Positions 12,654 to 24,780 of a DNA stretch of 64,000 nt are shown here, one piece after another (the first letter of the stretch is position 1; every line of letters starts with the position of its first letter). Made by a program: the position numbers and the translations under genes. Below the pieces are notes generated by a model. The model was not told where the DNA came from. It saw only the letters and a program-made list of their open reading frames with translations, and did not search any database. The stretch is from Istiophorus platypterus (lineage: Eukaryota; Chordata; Actinopteri; Istiophoriformes; Istiophoridae), in the NCBI GenBank assembly GCA_016859345.1, contig CM029126.1:3218501-3282500 (forward strand), written 5' to 3'.

Positions 12654-14188
12654 CGTTGCATTTTACCATGGTAAACACGGCTGCCCCTGTAGGCTGCAAG
12701 CTGCAGGCTCCAGGCTGGTGATCAAAAGCCTGGCACCTTTACCCTACAGCATGCCTCAATAATTTTTTTTTTTTCAACCTCTCCTTTCCAATTTTTTTTT
12801 TTTTTTCATATTTACCGTTCATTATAGGTGCATAAATAAGTGATTCAGGATCAATCAGCCGAAACTTGGTCAGGAGGGGGGTCTCCAGGACTCTATAATG
12901 AGATTATTTGAATAAGAGGGTGAAGGGCTGTTATTGTTTGTTTGTTTTTGGTTTTTTTAAGGTTTTGTCAGAAAACATTCGCACTCATGTTCCTGGGGGG
13001 CGGGGGGGTTGACTGTTAATTGAATCCTGTCTTTAAGCAAATTGTTCATTATTCGTGATTGCAAGGTGATTGAAATGGGAGAAATCCTGCTCAACATCCT
13101 GCTCAGGAGATGAGTGATATCATATTCATCCAGATCTGTCTTCTGTGCCACCCCGACCCGGCAATGTTTGTCCTTGGCTGCTTCCTTTTAATTTCTCCCT
13201 TTGCTTCTCCCTCTTTTGTGTGTCCCTCATTTCCCCCCTTTTGTTCTCGGCTTCCACCCTCTCATCACCCTGGCAAAAACCAGCCCCTGAAACACTTAAT
13301 TGACTTTTCATCGACACAAGCGGTAATTGGCTTTTAATCACCGTTTTACATCATGTTTTGATATTCAAATCGGCGGTGTCAGCACAGAGAAAGGGGCCTC
13401 TTCAGTGCCACGCTGTCATTTATCGTGGCTGTGGCCACAAAAAGAACATCTCAATATTGATGCCGTGTTTAACATCTTGCCTTTGCTCCCTGGTTGAATG
13501 GAGGCAAGTGGTGTTGGTGCACAAGGCCCCCTCTGGAAAAACAAGACTGACTGACACTCAAAAGATAAACATCTGGGGCCACCGGTGGCCCTTTGTGGCA
13601 GCCACCAGTTAAGAGACGTTCACACCCCATTGCTCGAGATGAAGCCAGCTGAATACCAACAACCTAGACATGGCCTTTATTGACCCTTGGCCCTGGTTGA
13701 CAAAACCTCAACTTATGCCAATTGTCATAAGAGTCAGATTTGAATACAGTCTCTGACGTCTGTTGGAGTCAAATCTCCATGTTGATGTATTCAGATCTAA
13801 ATCTGCCCAGTATCAAACTTAAAGTTTCTTTGCACCATAAAGTCTTACATCACCAAAAGGACCAAGGAATCCTGCACATCGTCAGTCCCTTGCACTCACC
13901 ATATTTTTGACCTTTCGGTCTTAAGTATCAAAATCCCTCCAACTGCTCACTGATTGTGTCTAATGCAGCATGACTTTGCGTGGCGCCCGTTTCCAAAACA
14001 AACAAATGTATTCTGAAAATGGGTGCATGTGACTTGCCAAATAAAGCCAAGGAGTGAATATACCATGAGCATGTCAATAAGGCATGAAAACCAAGGGAGG
14101 GCATGAACTGTGTTATGTAAACTCCTCTTTGTTCTCGTAGTTCCAGTATTGTTGGTGGAAAAAAAAATACAGTTATGTGTATATATAC

Positions 14189-14241
14189 TGATCAGCCACA
14201 ACATCAAACCCAGTAAGTGGTTCCAATGTTGTGGCTGATCG
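14189..14241. mobile_element. Hairpin fragment of a teleost DNA transposon-like repeat
   Basis: The 15-base arms gatcagccacaacat (14190-14204) and atgttgtggctgatc (14226-14240) are exact inverse complements around a 21-base loop, preceded by a short TA tract. From memory, this arm sequence is the terminal motif of a very common interspersed repeat in fish genomes. Here the two ends almost touch, as if the interior had been lost. A diverged second copy lies at 47101-47152. Confidence 0.6.
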
Positions 14242-15063
14242 GCGTAGGTTTATTGCAATCAATAGCTTCCATTTTTAAACAGACTGCGTATTTGGCAGGC
14301 GGCCACGTCGGGGATGAAGACGCTCGTTGCGAGCCGGTCGATAAGTCAGGGTCAGCCTTCCGCCCCCACTCAACGCTCAGAAAGCGATTCCCACGCTCTT
14401 TGCTACCAGTGGGAGAGAAGATGAGAGTAGGCATGGATCCTGTAGACGGTATCAGTTTGACAGAAAAAAAAGTTTTGTTTTTTTTTGTTCCAGCTTTGAA
14501 CATGGCAGTAAAACGGGGAGCTGCTGTAAGATGTTGAGAAACCTGTGGACTTTCCGGACGGCCTGTCGTCGTCTCCAGCGCTCAGCTCAGTCGAATCCCT
14601 CCACGGCCCCTGGCCCTGCAGCTCAGCAGACTTTTCTCAGATCAGACTGAGACAAAGATTAACATGCATGAGTGTTTTTCACTCTTATCTTTTTTTAATT
14701 TATATTCTCGTGTTATATATATAATTTTTTTTAATTTATTTTTTTTTTTTTAGTCCACCATCAACCCCTTCTCCTCTTTGTCACTTCCCATCAGTGTGTC
14801 TCTGTTGCTTTATTTCATATTGTCCTCTTTTTTCTACTCTCTTTGCTCTGTTTACTCTCTCTCCTCTCCCTGGTGGCTTAATGATCCTGAGTGACGTTTA
14901 GCAACTCCTCAGCTGCGGCGGCGGGGGGGGGCTTTAGGAAGGGGCTTGCTTCCTTAAAAACGTCCACGATGATGCTCCCCCGAATAAACTGTCATACTGA
15001 GATGAAACGTAAGCTGGCAACTGGCGTGTACGAAGCCATGCAGCTCCCCAGACCTTGGACAGG

Positions 15064-15082
15064 TTTTTTTTTTTTTTTTTTT
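15064..15082. repeat. Poly-T run
   Basis: Nineteen T bases. Confidence 0.9.
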
Positions 15083-15382
15083 AACAGTGCTTCATAAGAC
15101 TAATTCTACTTTCCTTTCACTCTCCCCTGGCATCCGGCCGAAGAATGTAAAATGATTTCTCTTTCGCTCCTGTAAGAGGGAGGAGAGGAAACCTGAAGGC
15201 TCGTGAGTTATTTCACTGTGGCTCCTGCTCCTACCGCTCCTCCAACTTCCTCCGTCACCTTTCCTTTATTTAAGTAAGTTGTGCAATTAAAGACTTGCGC
15301 ATGAACTCATTTTTTGTCACTCCTAGAATGACTGTGCCCCCCCCCCCTCCCCAGTGATTATTAAAAAACTTTACTTATTCAG

Positions 15383-15408
15383 TTTCTATATTTCTATATT
15401 TCTATATT
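15383..15408. repeat. (TTTCTATA)n, three copies
   Basis: Three perfect tandem copies of an 8-bp unit. Confidence 0.85.
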
Positions 15409-15666
15409 ATTTCATGACTGAAACCGCCCTGAATCCCTGCTGAAAATCAAGGCTCTCCTCTCACCTTAGCGGGGGGGATTCATTTTCCAATCCACTTGCC
15501 CCGTGTGATTAATTTTGTTTGAATTGTCAGGGAGGCAATTATTATTTCAAGTAATTTCAGGTATTGCTTAATATTCAATGGCAACCCTAGGCCATTCTTT
15601 AGACACTCTATTAACCATAAATCATTAAAATAGTCAGGGCTGCAACCAGCACAGCCAGAAACCTGA

Positions 15667-15747
15667 TCAGGAGAAGTGCTGCTCACAGTGGAACTTGTTG
15701 TGATCCATGTAGGTGGGGACGCCGCACGCCTTACACCACCTTATACA
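15667..15747 (-). CDS. Candidate terminal coding exon, Cys/His-rich C-terminus (low confidence)
   Basis: Read on the minus strand, this gives 26 codons then TGA at 15669-15667. The peptide begins CIRWCKACGVPTYM and continues DHNKFHCEQHFS. Four Cys and three His spaced CxxxCxxC, then H, HC and H, look like a zinc-binding tail rather than random translation. Acceptor-like AGs precede it at 15748-15749 (caacag) and 15764-15765 (accag), but neither has a strong pyrimidine tract. The frame is open upstream only to a TGA at 15774-15772. In the next frame an overlapping ORF (15731-15991) ends in NQRLNATVYKVV, so a one-base frameshift in a decayed copy is an alternative. I do not recognise the family. 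It could also be conserved non-coding DNA that happens to read open. Confidence 0.25.
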   Translation of the reverse strand, partial: CIRWCKACGVPTYMDHNKFHCEQHFS

Positions 15748-16599
15748 CTGTTGCATTAAGTCGCTGGTTGATCAGCCTCTTGTGGTTAAGCTTCAGCAGG
15801 TCCCCCGTCCAGCCCGTCACCGCTGGCGCCCCGTCATCTGGATCTCTGCCCCTCTGAAGCCATGAAACTGTGCCGATAACGAGGGCCTGCCATTCGAAAG
15901 GCCACGGTATCCTCACTGTGTCATGTCTAATTACGCGCTGCTGTGAAAATTTGTTTACGCTCCTCTCTTGGCCTCCCGGCCCCTTTATCAAGACCCGTTT
16001 CTGCTCGAGTCACAGTTGCCTCGAAAGCCCTCATCAAAGAGGGTAGGCCTGAAAAATTCTTTGTTTGAGTGAAGTCCAGTTTCAGTCAATATTTCCTTCC
16101 TCCGCTGCCCACTCCTCAATTTTTTTTTCTTTAAGTGAGATCAATCTTGTTTCTTCACAACTGCGCAGATTGTAATCTATTCCAGGTTAAAAAAATAAAA
16201 GAAGCTTGACTTGAAATAGAGCCATTCATCACAGAGTAAACTGAAAGGGCCGAGAAGAGGAGCGGAAGAATGTTAAGAGAAAACGCTCGGGGTAAAGAGA
16301 ACGGAAAAGAAAATTGCCACTGGAAAGGCAAACAAACCACAACCCAATCGCAGTTCCGCGGCTCCTCCTCACAAAGATGTGACATTTAAGAGGGAGGTGT
16401 CTTGTCTTTGCAGACCTAATTAACATTCCGCGATATGCCAGCCGGAGACGGACACCCTGCCAGCGCTGTCCCTCTTTTCACCCCCGGTCATGTTTGTCCA
16501 TGAAGGTCTTTTTACTTCCTCTAAATGTAACTGGCTCTCTCCGACTGTTCCCTCGTGCCCCTGGGTCTTCATTGTGCGACGATTCACACAGGGCTCTGC

Positions 16600-16800
16600 C
16601 AGTGTCATCTCCCAAATGTTCCGCTGCGGTCGGTCCGCTTGCCATTGCCGGAGGCGTCGGCGGTGGTAGCCATGGCGACAGCACGAGGCTTGAATGGTGG
16701 AAGCCGCCGGAGCCCTCGGGGCCGCTACAGATCCAGCTACAAGAAAACCGTCGAACTCGATGCACTTCCTTCGCCGGGTCGATTACAGTCCTTTGACAAA
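16600..16800. promoter_or_regulatory. CpG-rich patch containing a short Kozak ORF
   Basis: This stretch has far more CG dinucleotides than its AT-rich flanks. It holds an ATG at 16672 in good Kozak context (gtagccATGG) that opens a 77-codon Arg/Ser-rich frame to 16905. No TATA box, donor site or recognisable domain supports a gene. It could be a CpG-island promoter, a conserved regulatory element, or chance. Confidence 0.2.
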
Positions 16801-16905
16801 TGTCAGAGAAATGTGTCACAGGCACACAAGCTTATCTCGGTACGGCAACGCAGGAGGTGGAATACAATTTCTTTTAGAATTTTGGGACATCTTGTTCTGC
16901 CATGA

Positions 16906-18870
16906 ATGTCATTGCTGTTCATGCCAGCTATTCAGATGTAACTGTGACAAGCTAAAAAAACCCCACTATAGTAGCACCTGAGAACACATGGACTGGTTGA
17001 TTAGTCTCTGAAACGACTATATAGATGATGATTAGAGCAAAACGTGCAAAACCTACTTTATTATTGGCCACAGGTGGATATACCATTGACCCGCACAGCA
17101 GACATCACCACAAAGCTAAGTTTAGACACACAATCAAAAAGCCTTTACCAGGCTAAGTTCAAAATCCCCCTCAAAAAAGAAATGCAAACATTGTAAAACT
17201 CCACACAGGCAAGAACTGGTTACCCCTTGTTGTTATTTGCAGCCTATTTGATTTCCTGGTTTGTATTTAAAAAAAAACAAAACAACAACAACAGAATGGC
17301 CTATAAAAGAATTTGTATTTGTTCACCACTGTCCACAAGCAGCAATGATGTACTGCGCACAGGAAATTTTATGACAAAGAGGACAGTCGGTACAGAGATG
17401 AGGGAAAACACATGGCAGAGAAATTCAGGCAACAAAGAGAAAATGATTTGTGCTCCGTGGATTTGCGGAGCACATCATTGTTCCCTGCTGGTTACATGTT
17501 CTAGTGTCTTGAATTATAACTTTAGCCTAAAATACTGTGTCAACCTTTTTTAAATTTATTTACTTATTTTTGCGTAGGTAAGGTTAAGAGCTTTCAGAGA
17601 ACCCTCCTTGACACATGAAAAAAAAGAACTGCTTATATGAAAAGTGGAAGGCAGCATAGAAAAAAAAATTGAAATAAAAGCTGTGGAGTTTCTGCTATGG
17701 TGCAGGAAAGAAGAGGGTTCACCTTTTCTAGCTTTTGCATTGGATTTAGTATACAAATCTAAAATCTGCTGATAACAGACCCCAAATTTCATTGCAGGCT
17801 AGATGTGAAAAGGGCTTTTTTTTTATTTGAAACCAGGACTTCCTCCTCATGTTAAACCAGACTGATACGAAAAAAACAAAACATTTTTACGTCATAAGGC
17901 TGTAATATGTTTTTTCCAGTGTTTTTCTGTGTGGATAGCGCGCAGGAAAAGAACGCTACACACACCCTCTTACTGCCAGCGGTGATCTTTGAACCTCAAA
18001 CCAAATGATACTGCATGAAGCTGTAAACCAAATTGGATTCAGAGCTCTCAAAAATAACCAAAAAAAAAAAACACACCAAAAATAAACCAGGCCTCCTCCT
18101 GGTGCCAGTGAGTGTGTATGTGCCGTACGGTGATTTATTCATCACCTCGGTGTTTGGCTGCTTATCAGCAGCGCAGGCGAGTGCTGAGCTTGTGGAGATG
18201 ACAGGCGCGGGGCTCGCTGTGCCGCGCTGAATACGTGAGGCTGGAACAACAGATGATGGAAATGAGAGCGGCAGCCGCAGCGTGGGTTTCTTTTTTTTCG
18301 GGTTGGGGGGGCGATGTCACTTGCGTGAAAGATAGATGCCACACGGAGCCCGGGCTGAAAGTGGGACAGCTCTCAGAAGGACGACGGAGGGAAGAGGGGC
18401 CGAGGTACCGAATATGCCTCGGTTTCTTGGTGAATGCGGCTCTCGGATCCGGCACGGTCCTTCAGTATCTGGTTTGGCAGCCCCCCCCCACTGTTTTGGT
18501 GTCCAGGACGCACCGATCCCATTAATGATATGCATGTGAGCGCTTTTGTTTCAGGTGTTCAGGGCCCCTCCCTCGCTGTCATTTCGAATGAAACTCCAAT
18601 TTAGACCGTGTGCCTCTGTGTGTTCGCACCCCTTACTATCAGTCAAGTTGTTTTTTTTTTTTTTGGTACACTCCAGTGACATTGTTATTGTCTTTGATAT
18701 CCTCGCTTGTGTACTCGGCCTCAGCTGAAGCGCGGCCCCCGGATTCCCTGTGCAGTCTCCGTTTACTCGGTCTCCGCCAATCAGTTCCTCAGTCCATCTG
18801 TCTGCCGGGGCCACATCGCCGTTGACACGAGCCCTCGATCTGGGGGCCTTCTTTAAGCCGACCCCCCCCG
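16906..18870. other. Non-coding stretch
   Basis: AT-rich to about 18.05 kb, then GC-richer with C- and G-runs around 18.2-18.5 kb. Overlapping short ORFs on both strands in the GC-rich part look like composition artefacts. Confidence 0.45.
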
Positions 18871-18921
18871 CACACACACACACACACACACACGCACACA
18901 CACACGCACACGCACACACAC
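18871..18921. repeat. (CA)n microsatellite with CGCA interruptions
   Basis: About 25 CA units with three CG substitutions, preceded by a run of eight C bases. Confidence 0.95.
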
Positions 18922-19335
18922 TCTACTCCTCTTTGACTGTCCTCCTCTTCCAGCTCTCCCCAAGCTAAGTTGAAGAGAAGAGTAAATCAGCTGACCCCCC
19001 CCCCAACCTTCCCCAACTCAACCCATGCCATCATCTTCCTCCCAGATCAGCCCTGACCTGTGCTCTCACTCCAAACCTAAGGTGTCTTTTAACAGGGGTG
19101 ATGGAAGCTTCAACCCGACCGCAGCGACATTAACATTTATTTAGTGGTTATACTTTTGAAAAGATGGTGTTCATTTTAAAAAATCTTTTATTGTGACAGT
19201 TTTTGGCAGGCAGACATTCACAGAGAAAGACCAGCTGCCTAATATATTTGTGACTTCAGCCCAGAAAAATCTGAATCGCTATTAAAAAAACAAAACAAAA
19301 CAAAAAAACCACCCTGCACAACTCCTGTCTTTTGA

Positions 19336-19470
19336 CTGTCTCTCTCTCTCTGTCTCTCTCTCTGTCTCTCTCTCTCTCTGTCTCTCTCTGTCTCTCTCTG
19401 TCTCTCTTTATCTCGCTCTCTCTCTGTCTCTCTCTCCCTCTCTGTCTGTCTGTCTCTGTCTTTCTCTCTA
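19336..19470. repeat. (TC)n / TCTG pyrimidine tract
   Basis: About 135 bases of nearly pure CT repeat with regular TG interruptions every 8-14 bases. It encodes Ser/Leu runs on one strand and Arg/Glu runs on the other, which explains the ORFs here. Such tracts can form triplex (H-)DNA. Confidence 0.95.
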
Positions 19471-19716
19471 CCTGCTGCCGTGTTGCTCTGTGTGTGGGAG
19501 GCGGCGGCGCGGTGGCGTGGCTCGGTTTCTATTCTGCCTCGAGAGATGGATTTGCCAGTGATGGATGGCACTGGCGGCCCCCGTGCAGGTCTCGGCCTGT
19601 TGCTGAATCACAGCTTTAAACTAATTTTGCGGGCACAGCGGAGCCGTTGTGCTTTTGCGCCCTGGCTCGGGAGCCGGCTCGTCTAACTGCCCTGTTGAAG
19701 CTTGCATGCCAATTAC

Positions 19717-19760
19717 CCCCCCACCACCACCACCACCCACCACCCATCCGCCCACCCGCT
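19717..19760. repeat. (CAC)n-rich tract
   Basis: C-run followed by CACCAC units and variants. The minus strand is a GGTGGT-rich G-tract. Confidence 0.8.
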
Positions 19761-20854
19761 TGCCAAGAGGAGCAGCCAAAGCAAGGAAATAAAGAAGTAT
19801 TTGCTCGCTCACTGAGGCAAACGCCTTGTGGTAGTGTCCTTGTAATTCAGTGGCAGAGGTGGCAGGGACTGCATATTATCCTAAAGACAAACCCTTATTC
19901 TCACCGCAGTTGTTCTCTTTTGCCGTGTGATCCCCTGACATGAGCCCACCTCTTGTAGTCGCGGTTTCTGCTTCCATTCGCCGCGTCCTGAACGTCTTGA
20001 CGTCTTTTTTTATTTTTCCGTGAGTACTGCGCAGGGCTTCAGATCCGCCTTGAAGCTCATCGAGCCCACTGCACTCTGTTTACCTCCTACGTGCTTTGCA
20101 GAGCAATTGGAGAAAAAATGTAAAATATATAAACTGCTAGAATGTCAAAAAAGTAGTTTTGAGGGCTAGAATTAATTTCATTCAAGACATTTTCTCATCA
20201 CACGTTCAATTTTTTTTAATCTTCCATAGGCTGTTGAACTTTGCAAAGGTCTGGGTTTGTGATTAGATGTGTAGCGTCTTGTATTTAGAGTCCTTAATGC
20301 AGCAAAAAAAACAGCTTTTTTTTTTTTTTTTAGACATGATATTATGACCTTAAGCTATTTCGCACAACTTTTACCCATTACTCTGCACTCACATGCTTCC
20401 TTAAGGCTTTTGACCTTCCCCTCTCTGCTTTCAACCTTTGCCATGACAGGTCTTGGTGCAGCAATGTGAGGCTGAGAAAGGGCCATAAAGTAGCACTCAG
20501 ACTCACCTGGTTAGGAGGCTACAGTCCAGAAAGCATGTCAAAGGAAAGATCTTCCCCCAGATGCTCTAACACTTTTAGATATCACCACCTCAAGACTAAT
20601 ACGCTTATCTGTGTGTATATTTGTGTGTTTAAATTGGTGGAATTCCCCTTTAATGCAGGGACGTGGCTGCTAGTGGCTGTCTTTTCTAATCATGTTTCAG
20701 TGTTTAACGTTGAATTTGTCCCTTGATGTGGGTAAAAAACAGTCCAGTCTCTCAGGACCAAGTGTGTTGACGGCCTGTCCTGATGCAGATGCTGTTAGTA
20801 AAGTGACACAAACATTAAGACTGACAGTATTGTTCTGCTCATATCTCGCTGCAG

Positions 20855-20890
20855 CCCCCCCCCCCAAAAAAAAACAAAACAAAAAACAAA
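20855..20890. repeat. C-run followed by A-rich tract
   Basis: Eleven C bases, then A-runs separated by single C bases. Confidence 0.85.
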
Positions 20891-22541
20891 TGAAACAATC
20901 CCTGTTGATCTCATCATCTGTCCTCTCTTTTTAGAATCTGTCGGAGGGATTCATGGCATCAGTGTGAGACCTCAGACCTGTTTGGGTCTGTACTGCAGTA
21001 AGATGGATGCAGCAGTCCCACTCTCAGATGATTTATTTCGGGGGGGGGTGCTTTCCACAATGTAAGAGAGGTGCTTGGAGACATGGCACTTTCATCAATC
21101 AGAAGGGGGGGCTGTAATGTTGCTAGCATGCAGGAAGAAGCGCTTCTATTGATATCCAGCAGACAGATCAGGACACAGACACCCCCTCTCTGTTTGGATA
21201 ACAATTCTCTCATTTCACTCTGACAGCGATATCAAGGTCTCAATTAAAGCCGGCACCTGGGATCTCACGCTCGCACCTCCCACCAGAACCCCCGGCGGAG
21301 CTCCTCGACAGTGAGCCTGGAGCCGCCTCGTCGACACTCCAGTAGCCCTGGAGGTGGGTTTCCCACAATTGGTGCGATGCCCCTGGTGGAGCGACTGTGT
21401 GTTGCAGCAGAGTCTGTTAGAGCAGCAGAGGGGTTTATGGGGTAAATGCAGGTGAACGGGGCTCGTGTAATTTCCAGCTGACAGTAGAGAAAGCAGAATA
21501 TGACTAAGATGTCTTTTTTTTTTCCTTGCATTTCTTCTTATTTTTATTAGTGCTTTCCTTCACTCTCTTTTTGTGCCTCCGCCAAAGTAGAACTTCGCTA
21601 TAAATATCAGTGTGATATAAGAACAGATATCATGTGGGATTTGGTTACCGGACTATCAGAACACACCTTAAATATTATTTAAATATTGGGTTTTCTAGCC
21701 CAGTAAAATGAAAGTGTTTCTTAAATCACCGGTAGCTGCCTCCCCACTGCTGAAATGATCATAACTGGTTGTCAGGTATGATTTTGGAGCAGGCACTGAA
21801 TTAATGCCTGACCCTTGCGATGATACATAGCGGTAGCGTGACATAAAATTGCCTGTGCCTTGATAATATTTTATTCCTAAAATACGCCCCTACTCCAAAC
21901 ACACCTCCGGTTCTCTGTCATATTTTACCCCACCCATTATTCTCTCACTTTCTCTGCTAACAGCACCTTCTTAGAGCTCTAATGATTCCCCCTTTTTTTT
22001 TGTTGTGTGTTGCTGATCTCCTCCCCATACCTTCCATGCCTCCACCTCTCTGTTCTCCCGAATCTCCCTTCCTGTTGCTACCCCTCTCATTCTCTCAGCG
22101 TGGGGCCGTTGAGTCGTGGCGGTTCTTGCGGCGGGGGGTGTGGTGCAACCTCCGGCTGTTTTGCCAGATAAGCCTCAGCCTGCCCGCTTGTTCCCCCCGC
22201 TGCTCATCTGCCAAACGGGGGCTCGCGCCGTCGCCGGCATTTCGTTAGGAAGGTTGCCGCCTTCGAAGGATCCGCTGCCGCTGCCTCACCAACTCCAATT
22301 CTTGCCCTCGGAGAGGGATGGAGAGCATCCAGATCTTCTCCAAACAAACAACAAATACAGGGTTTCCAAAGAATTAAACCATTCACTGGTAAAAATTGCT
22401 CCTCTGTGTCAGTCTGGTTTAGAATTTTAAATGTATTTTCACCTAACCTTGACTTCCCTCTTGAGATGAGGGTATTACTTTTTCAAGAGACCCGGCCAAA
22501 ATGGCATCACTAAAACACAAGTGGAACTGACTATTGATTAG

Positions 22542-22690
22542 GCGATTGATAGAAAATTTCATTTTCTGATTGACAGAAAATTTGATTACGTTGACAGGAA
22601 ATCGAATCGCTGGATTAGATTGACAGAAATTTTCATTTCAATTTCATTTTCTTTGACAGAAAATGAGATTTTCTGAGGAAAATGAAATCT
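22542..22690. repeat. Degenerate GACAGAAAAT repeats
   Basis: Five imperfect copies of a motif close to TTGACAGAAAATTT occur at irregular 20-30 base spacing, mixed with its partial inverse (aaattttcattt). The origin is unclear: a decayed tandem array or a diverged interspersed repeat. Confidence 0.6.
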
Positions 22691-23049
22691 TCCGTCTATC
22701 TAATCAAATAATTTCTTTTTGAGAGACTGGCATTTTTGCTTGACAATGACTCAGACAAATATTTTGCAGATTCCTGCTCTCTAGTATTTGGTCCTTTCGT
22801 CAGGTTTTTTTTTTTTTAATCAAATTTGAAAACTCGGATTGTTTGCTAGACAGAAAAAAGCCATCCGAAGATGCCATCTTGAAACCAGGGAACTGGTGAT
22901 GGGAGGGATGCGAGGGAACCTTGGATGAAATTCTGAGATTTCTGAGACCTGGCGCTGAAGAAAACATATGCGAATAAAATGACACTTAAAATGTTTGTTT
23001 TGGGTAAAAACTGTAGTTTTAAAACAGTCATTAAAAAAACAAAAGATCT

Positions 23050-23056
<7 letters not shown>

Positions 23057-23093
<37 letters not shown>
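23057..23093. repeat. (TA)n microsatellite
   Basis: About 18 uninterrupted TA units. Such sequence is cruciform-prone. Confidence 0.95.
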
Positions 23094-23096
<3 letters not shown>

Positions 23097-24008
23097 GGAC
23101 AGCATGAAGACTTGATTTCCACAGTATGTATGGGTTCTGGTAAATGGAAGCAACCAAATATCTTGTGATTATGTTTGTATTCTAAGTAATACAAAACTAC
23201 AAACCAGTAATAGTCTTTTAAAAGTATACAGGTGTCAGTAAAGGAGGGGGTGGGTTTGACCTGCTTCATCAGTAGAATTTAATTCACAAGCCCCCTTGCG
23301 TAAAAAGCATTGTCTTTTCCCCGTGTCCTTGGCCGTGAAATTGGATGGCGTCAACCACTTTGACCATCAGACATCCTGATGTGAATGTGACCTGTGCGTG
23401 GCAATATGCCTCTAAGACACCGACATTTAATGCCGCGATTTCCTTTTTTTAATTGATGTGTTGCCGCTCTAACGTGGGCTATAGCATCGAGTTTTCTCCT
23501 TTTGATGATCCCGTCATCACGGCTGTCCCTCCACGCGCCTCGCCACGCCACCCCATGACGCTCTTGAGCGTTGGGCACCTGAAAAGCTGGTGGCGTGGCG
23601 GCGAGCTGTGGGGATTGCCTGGTGGATAGCGCCACAGTTAAGGTCAGTAAACAGTGGCTTCAGTTATTGTATGGCGGATTGAAAAGGAAAATTATTTTGC
23701 GGTGCAGGCAGGGGAGTGTGTACGTTTACATGGGCCGTTTCTTTTTTTTTTGAACCTGTGTTTATGTGTGCTGAGGCCCTCCGTCAAGGGTTTTCTCTCG
23801 GCAGCGAGTCTTCCAGCTGACCTGTCAGTGCTACTCAGCCTACAGGGCTGTGAAATGACCCACCGCAGGGCCCACCTGGGGCCCCTGCAACCTCTTTCAG
23901 CTGTTCGCCCCACGCTCCCTAACTATGTTTTATTCCTTCCTTTTTTTTCCCATCTCCACTTTCTTTTCCTGCTTTATATTCTCTCACTCCGCCTCATTCA
24001 CTCGATTT

Positions 24009-24040
24009 TCTCTCTCTCTCTCTTTCTGTCTGTCTCTCTC
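24009..24040. repeat. (TC)n / TCTG tract
   Basis: Short CT-repeat with TTTC and TCTG interruptions. Confidence 0.85.
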
Positions 24041-24459
24041 GTGTAAGCAAAATCTCTTACTTTTTCTCTCCTTTCTCGAGAGACTTAATGTTTCCTGTTT
24101 GCAAGGTTTCAATAAGAAACACTTAGTGTATTGAGAGAGGAGAAATGGACCCGTTTGTTTTTTTTTGTTTCTTCATATACCACTGAAAGTGTTCCAAGAA
24201 CAGGAACAGCCTACCTCAACAGCCCATCTTGCTTCCAGCATTTTTTTTTTTTTTTTTGGCCGCGTGTGATGCTCTTCTATTATGTACAAAAGGAGATTGC
24301 CAAGTTTTTCTTTTTTCTTCTTCTTTTAATATTTGTCTTTCTTTTCACTTCAATCCTGCAATAAATGTATTACTTTATCCTCAAAATACTTCGGGAACTT
24401 TACCTGCAAGGTTAAAGCTTAATCTTTTTTTTCTCCCTCTATTCTGGGAGCTTGATTCC

Positions 24460-24780
24460 GGGAGCATGTCCACGCCGCTTTGGTCCAACATGCCGGAACA
24501 CTGTTACTTTCCCTCTGATGCTGGAGGAGATGGAGTACGGAAAGAAACTGATCCCCACGGCGCAGACATCAGTCAGGCTGACAAGCGACGAGGCTCCGGC
24601 GCATGGAAAGCCATCGGCGGGCCGAGGCGGGAGCAAAGCGAAGCCCCGCCGATTTCCTGTCTGCCTCCCTTTCCAGAGCGTTCAACCGTGCCGAGCCTCG
24701 ACATGGCGAAGGGCATCGGGGGCGCCATCCCGAGCCACCTCTGGCCTTCAGCGCCGCCAGCCCCAATCACTAAATAACAA
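24460..24780. promoter_or_regulatory. GC- and CpG-richer island
   Basis: About 320 bases with many CG dinucleotides (cgccgc, gcggcg, gccgag), set between T-rich flanks. Both strands carry several overlapping open frames, as GC-rich sequence does, with no splice pair or recognisable peptide. It could be a CpG island or an isolated GC-rich conserved element. Confidence 0.2.

Larger units (their letters stand above)
10167..15060. other. Non-coding stretch
   Basis: Mixed sequence with T-runs at 12759-12771 and 12791-12806, the GGC repeat, and the hairpin repeat at 14.2 kb. The block at about 11.5-12.5 kb is complex and may hold regulatory DNA, but no specific element stands out. Confidence 0.45.

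Noticed and set aside
19239..19619. Arg/Glu-rich and Ser/Leu-rich ORFs
   Set aside because: Translations of the CT-repeat tract.
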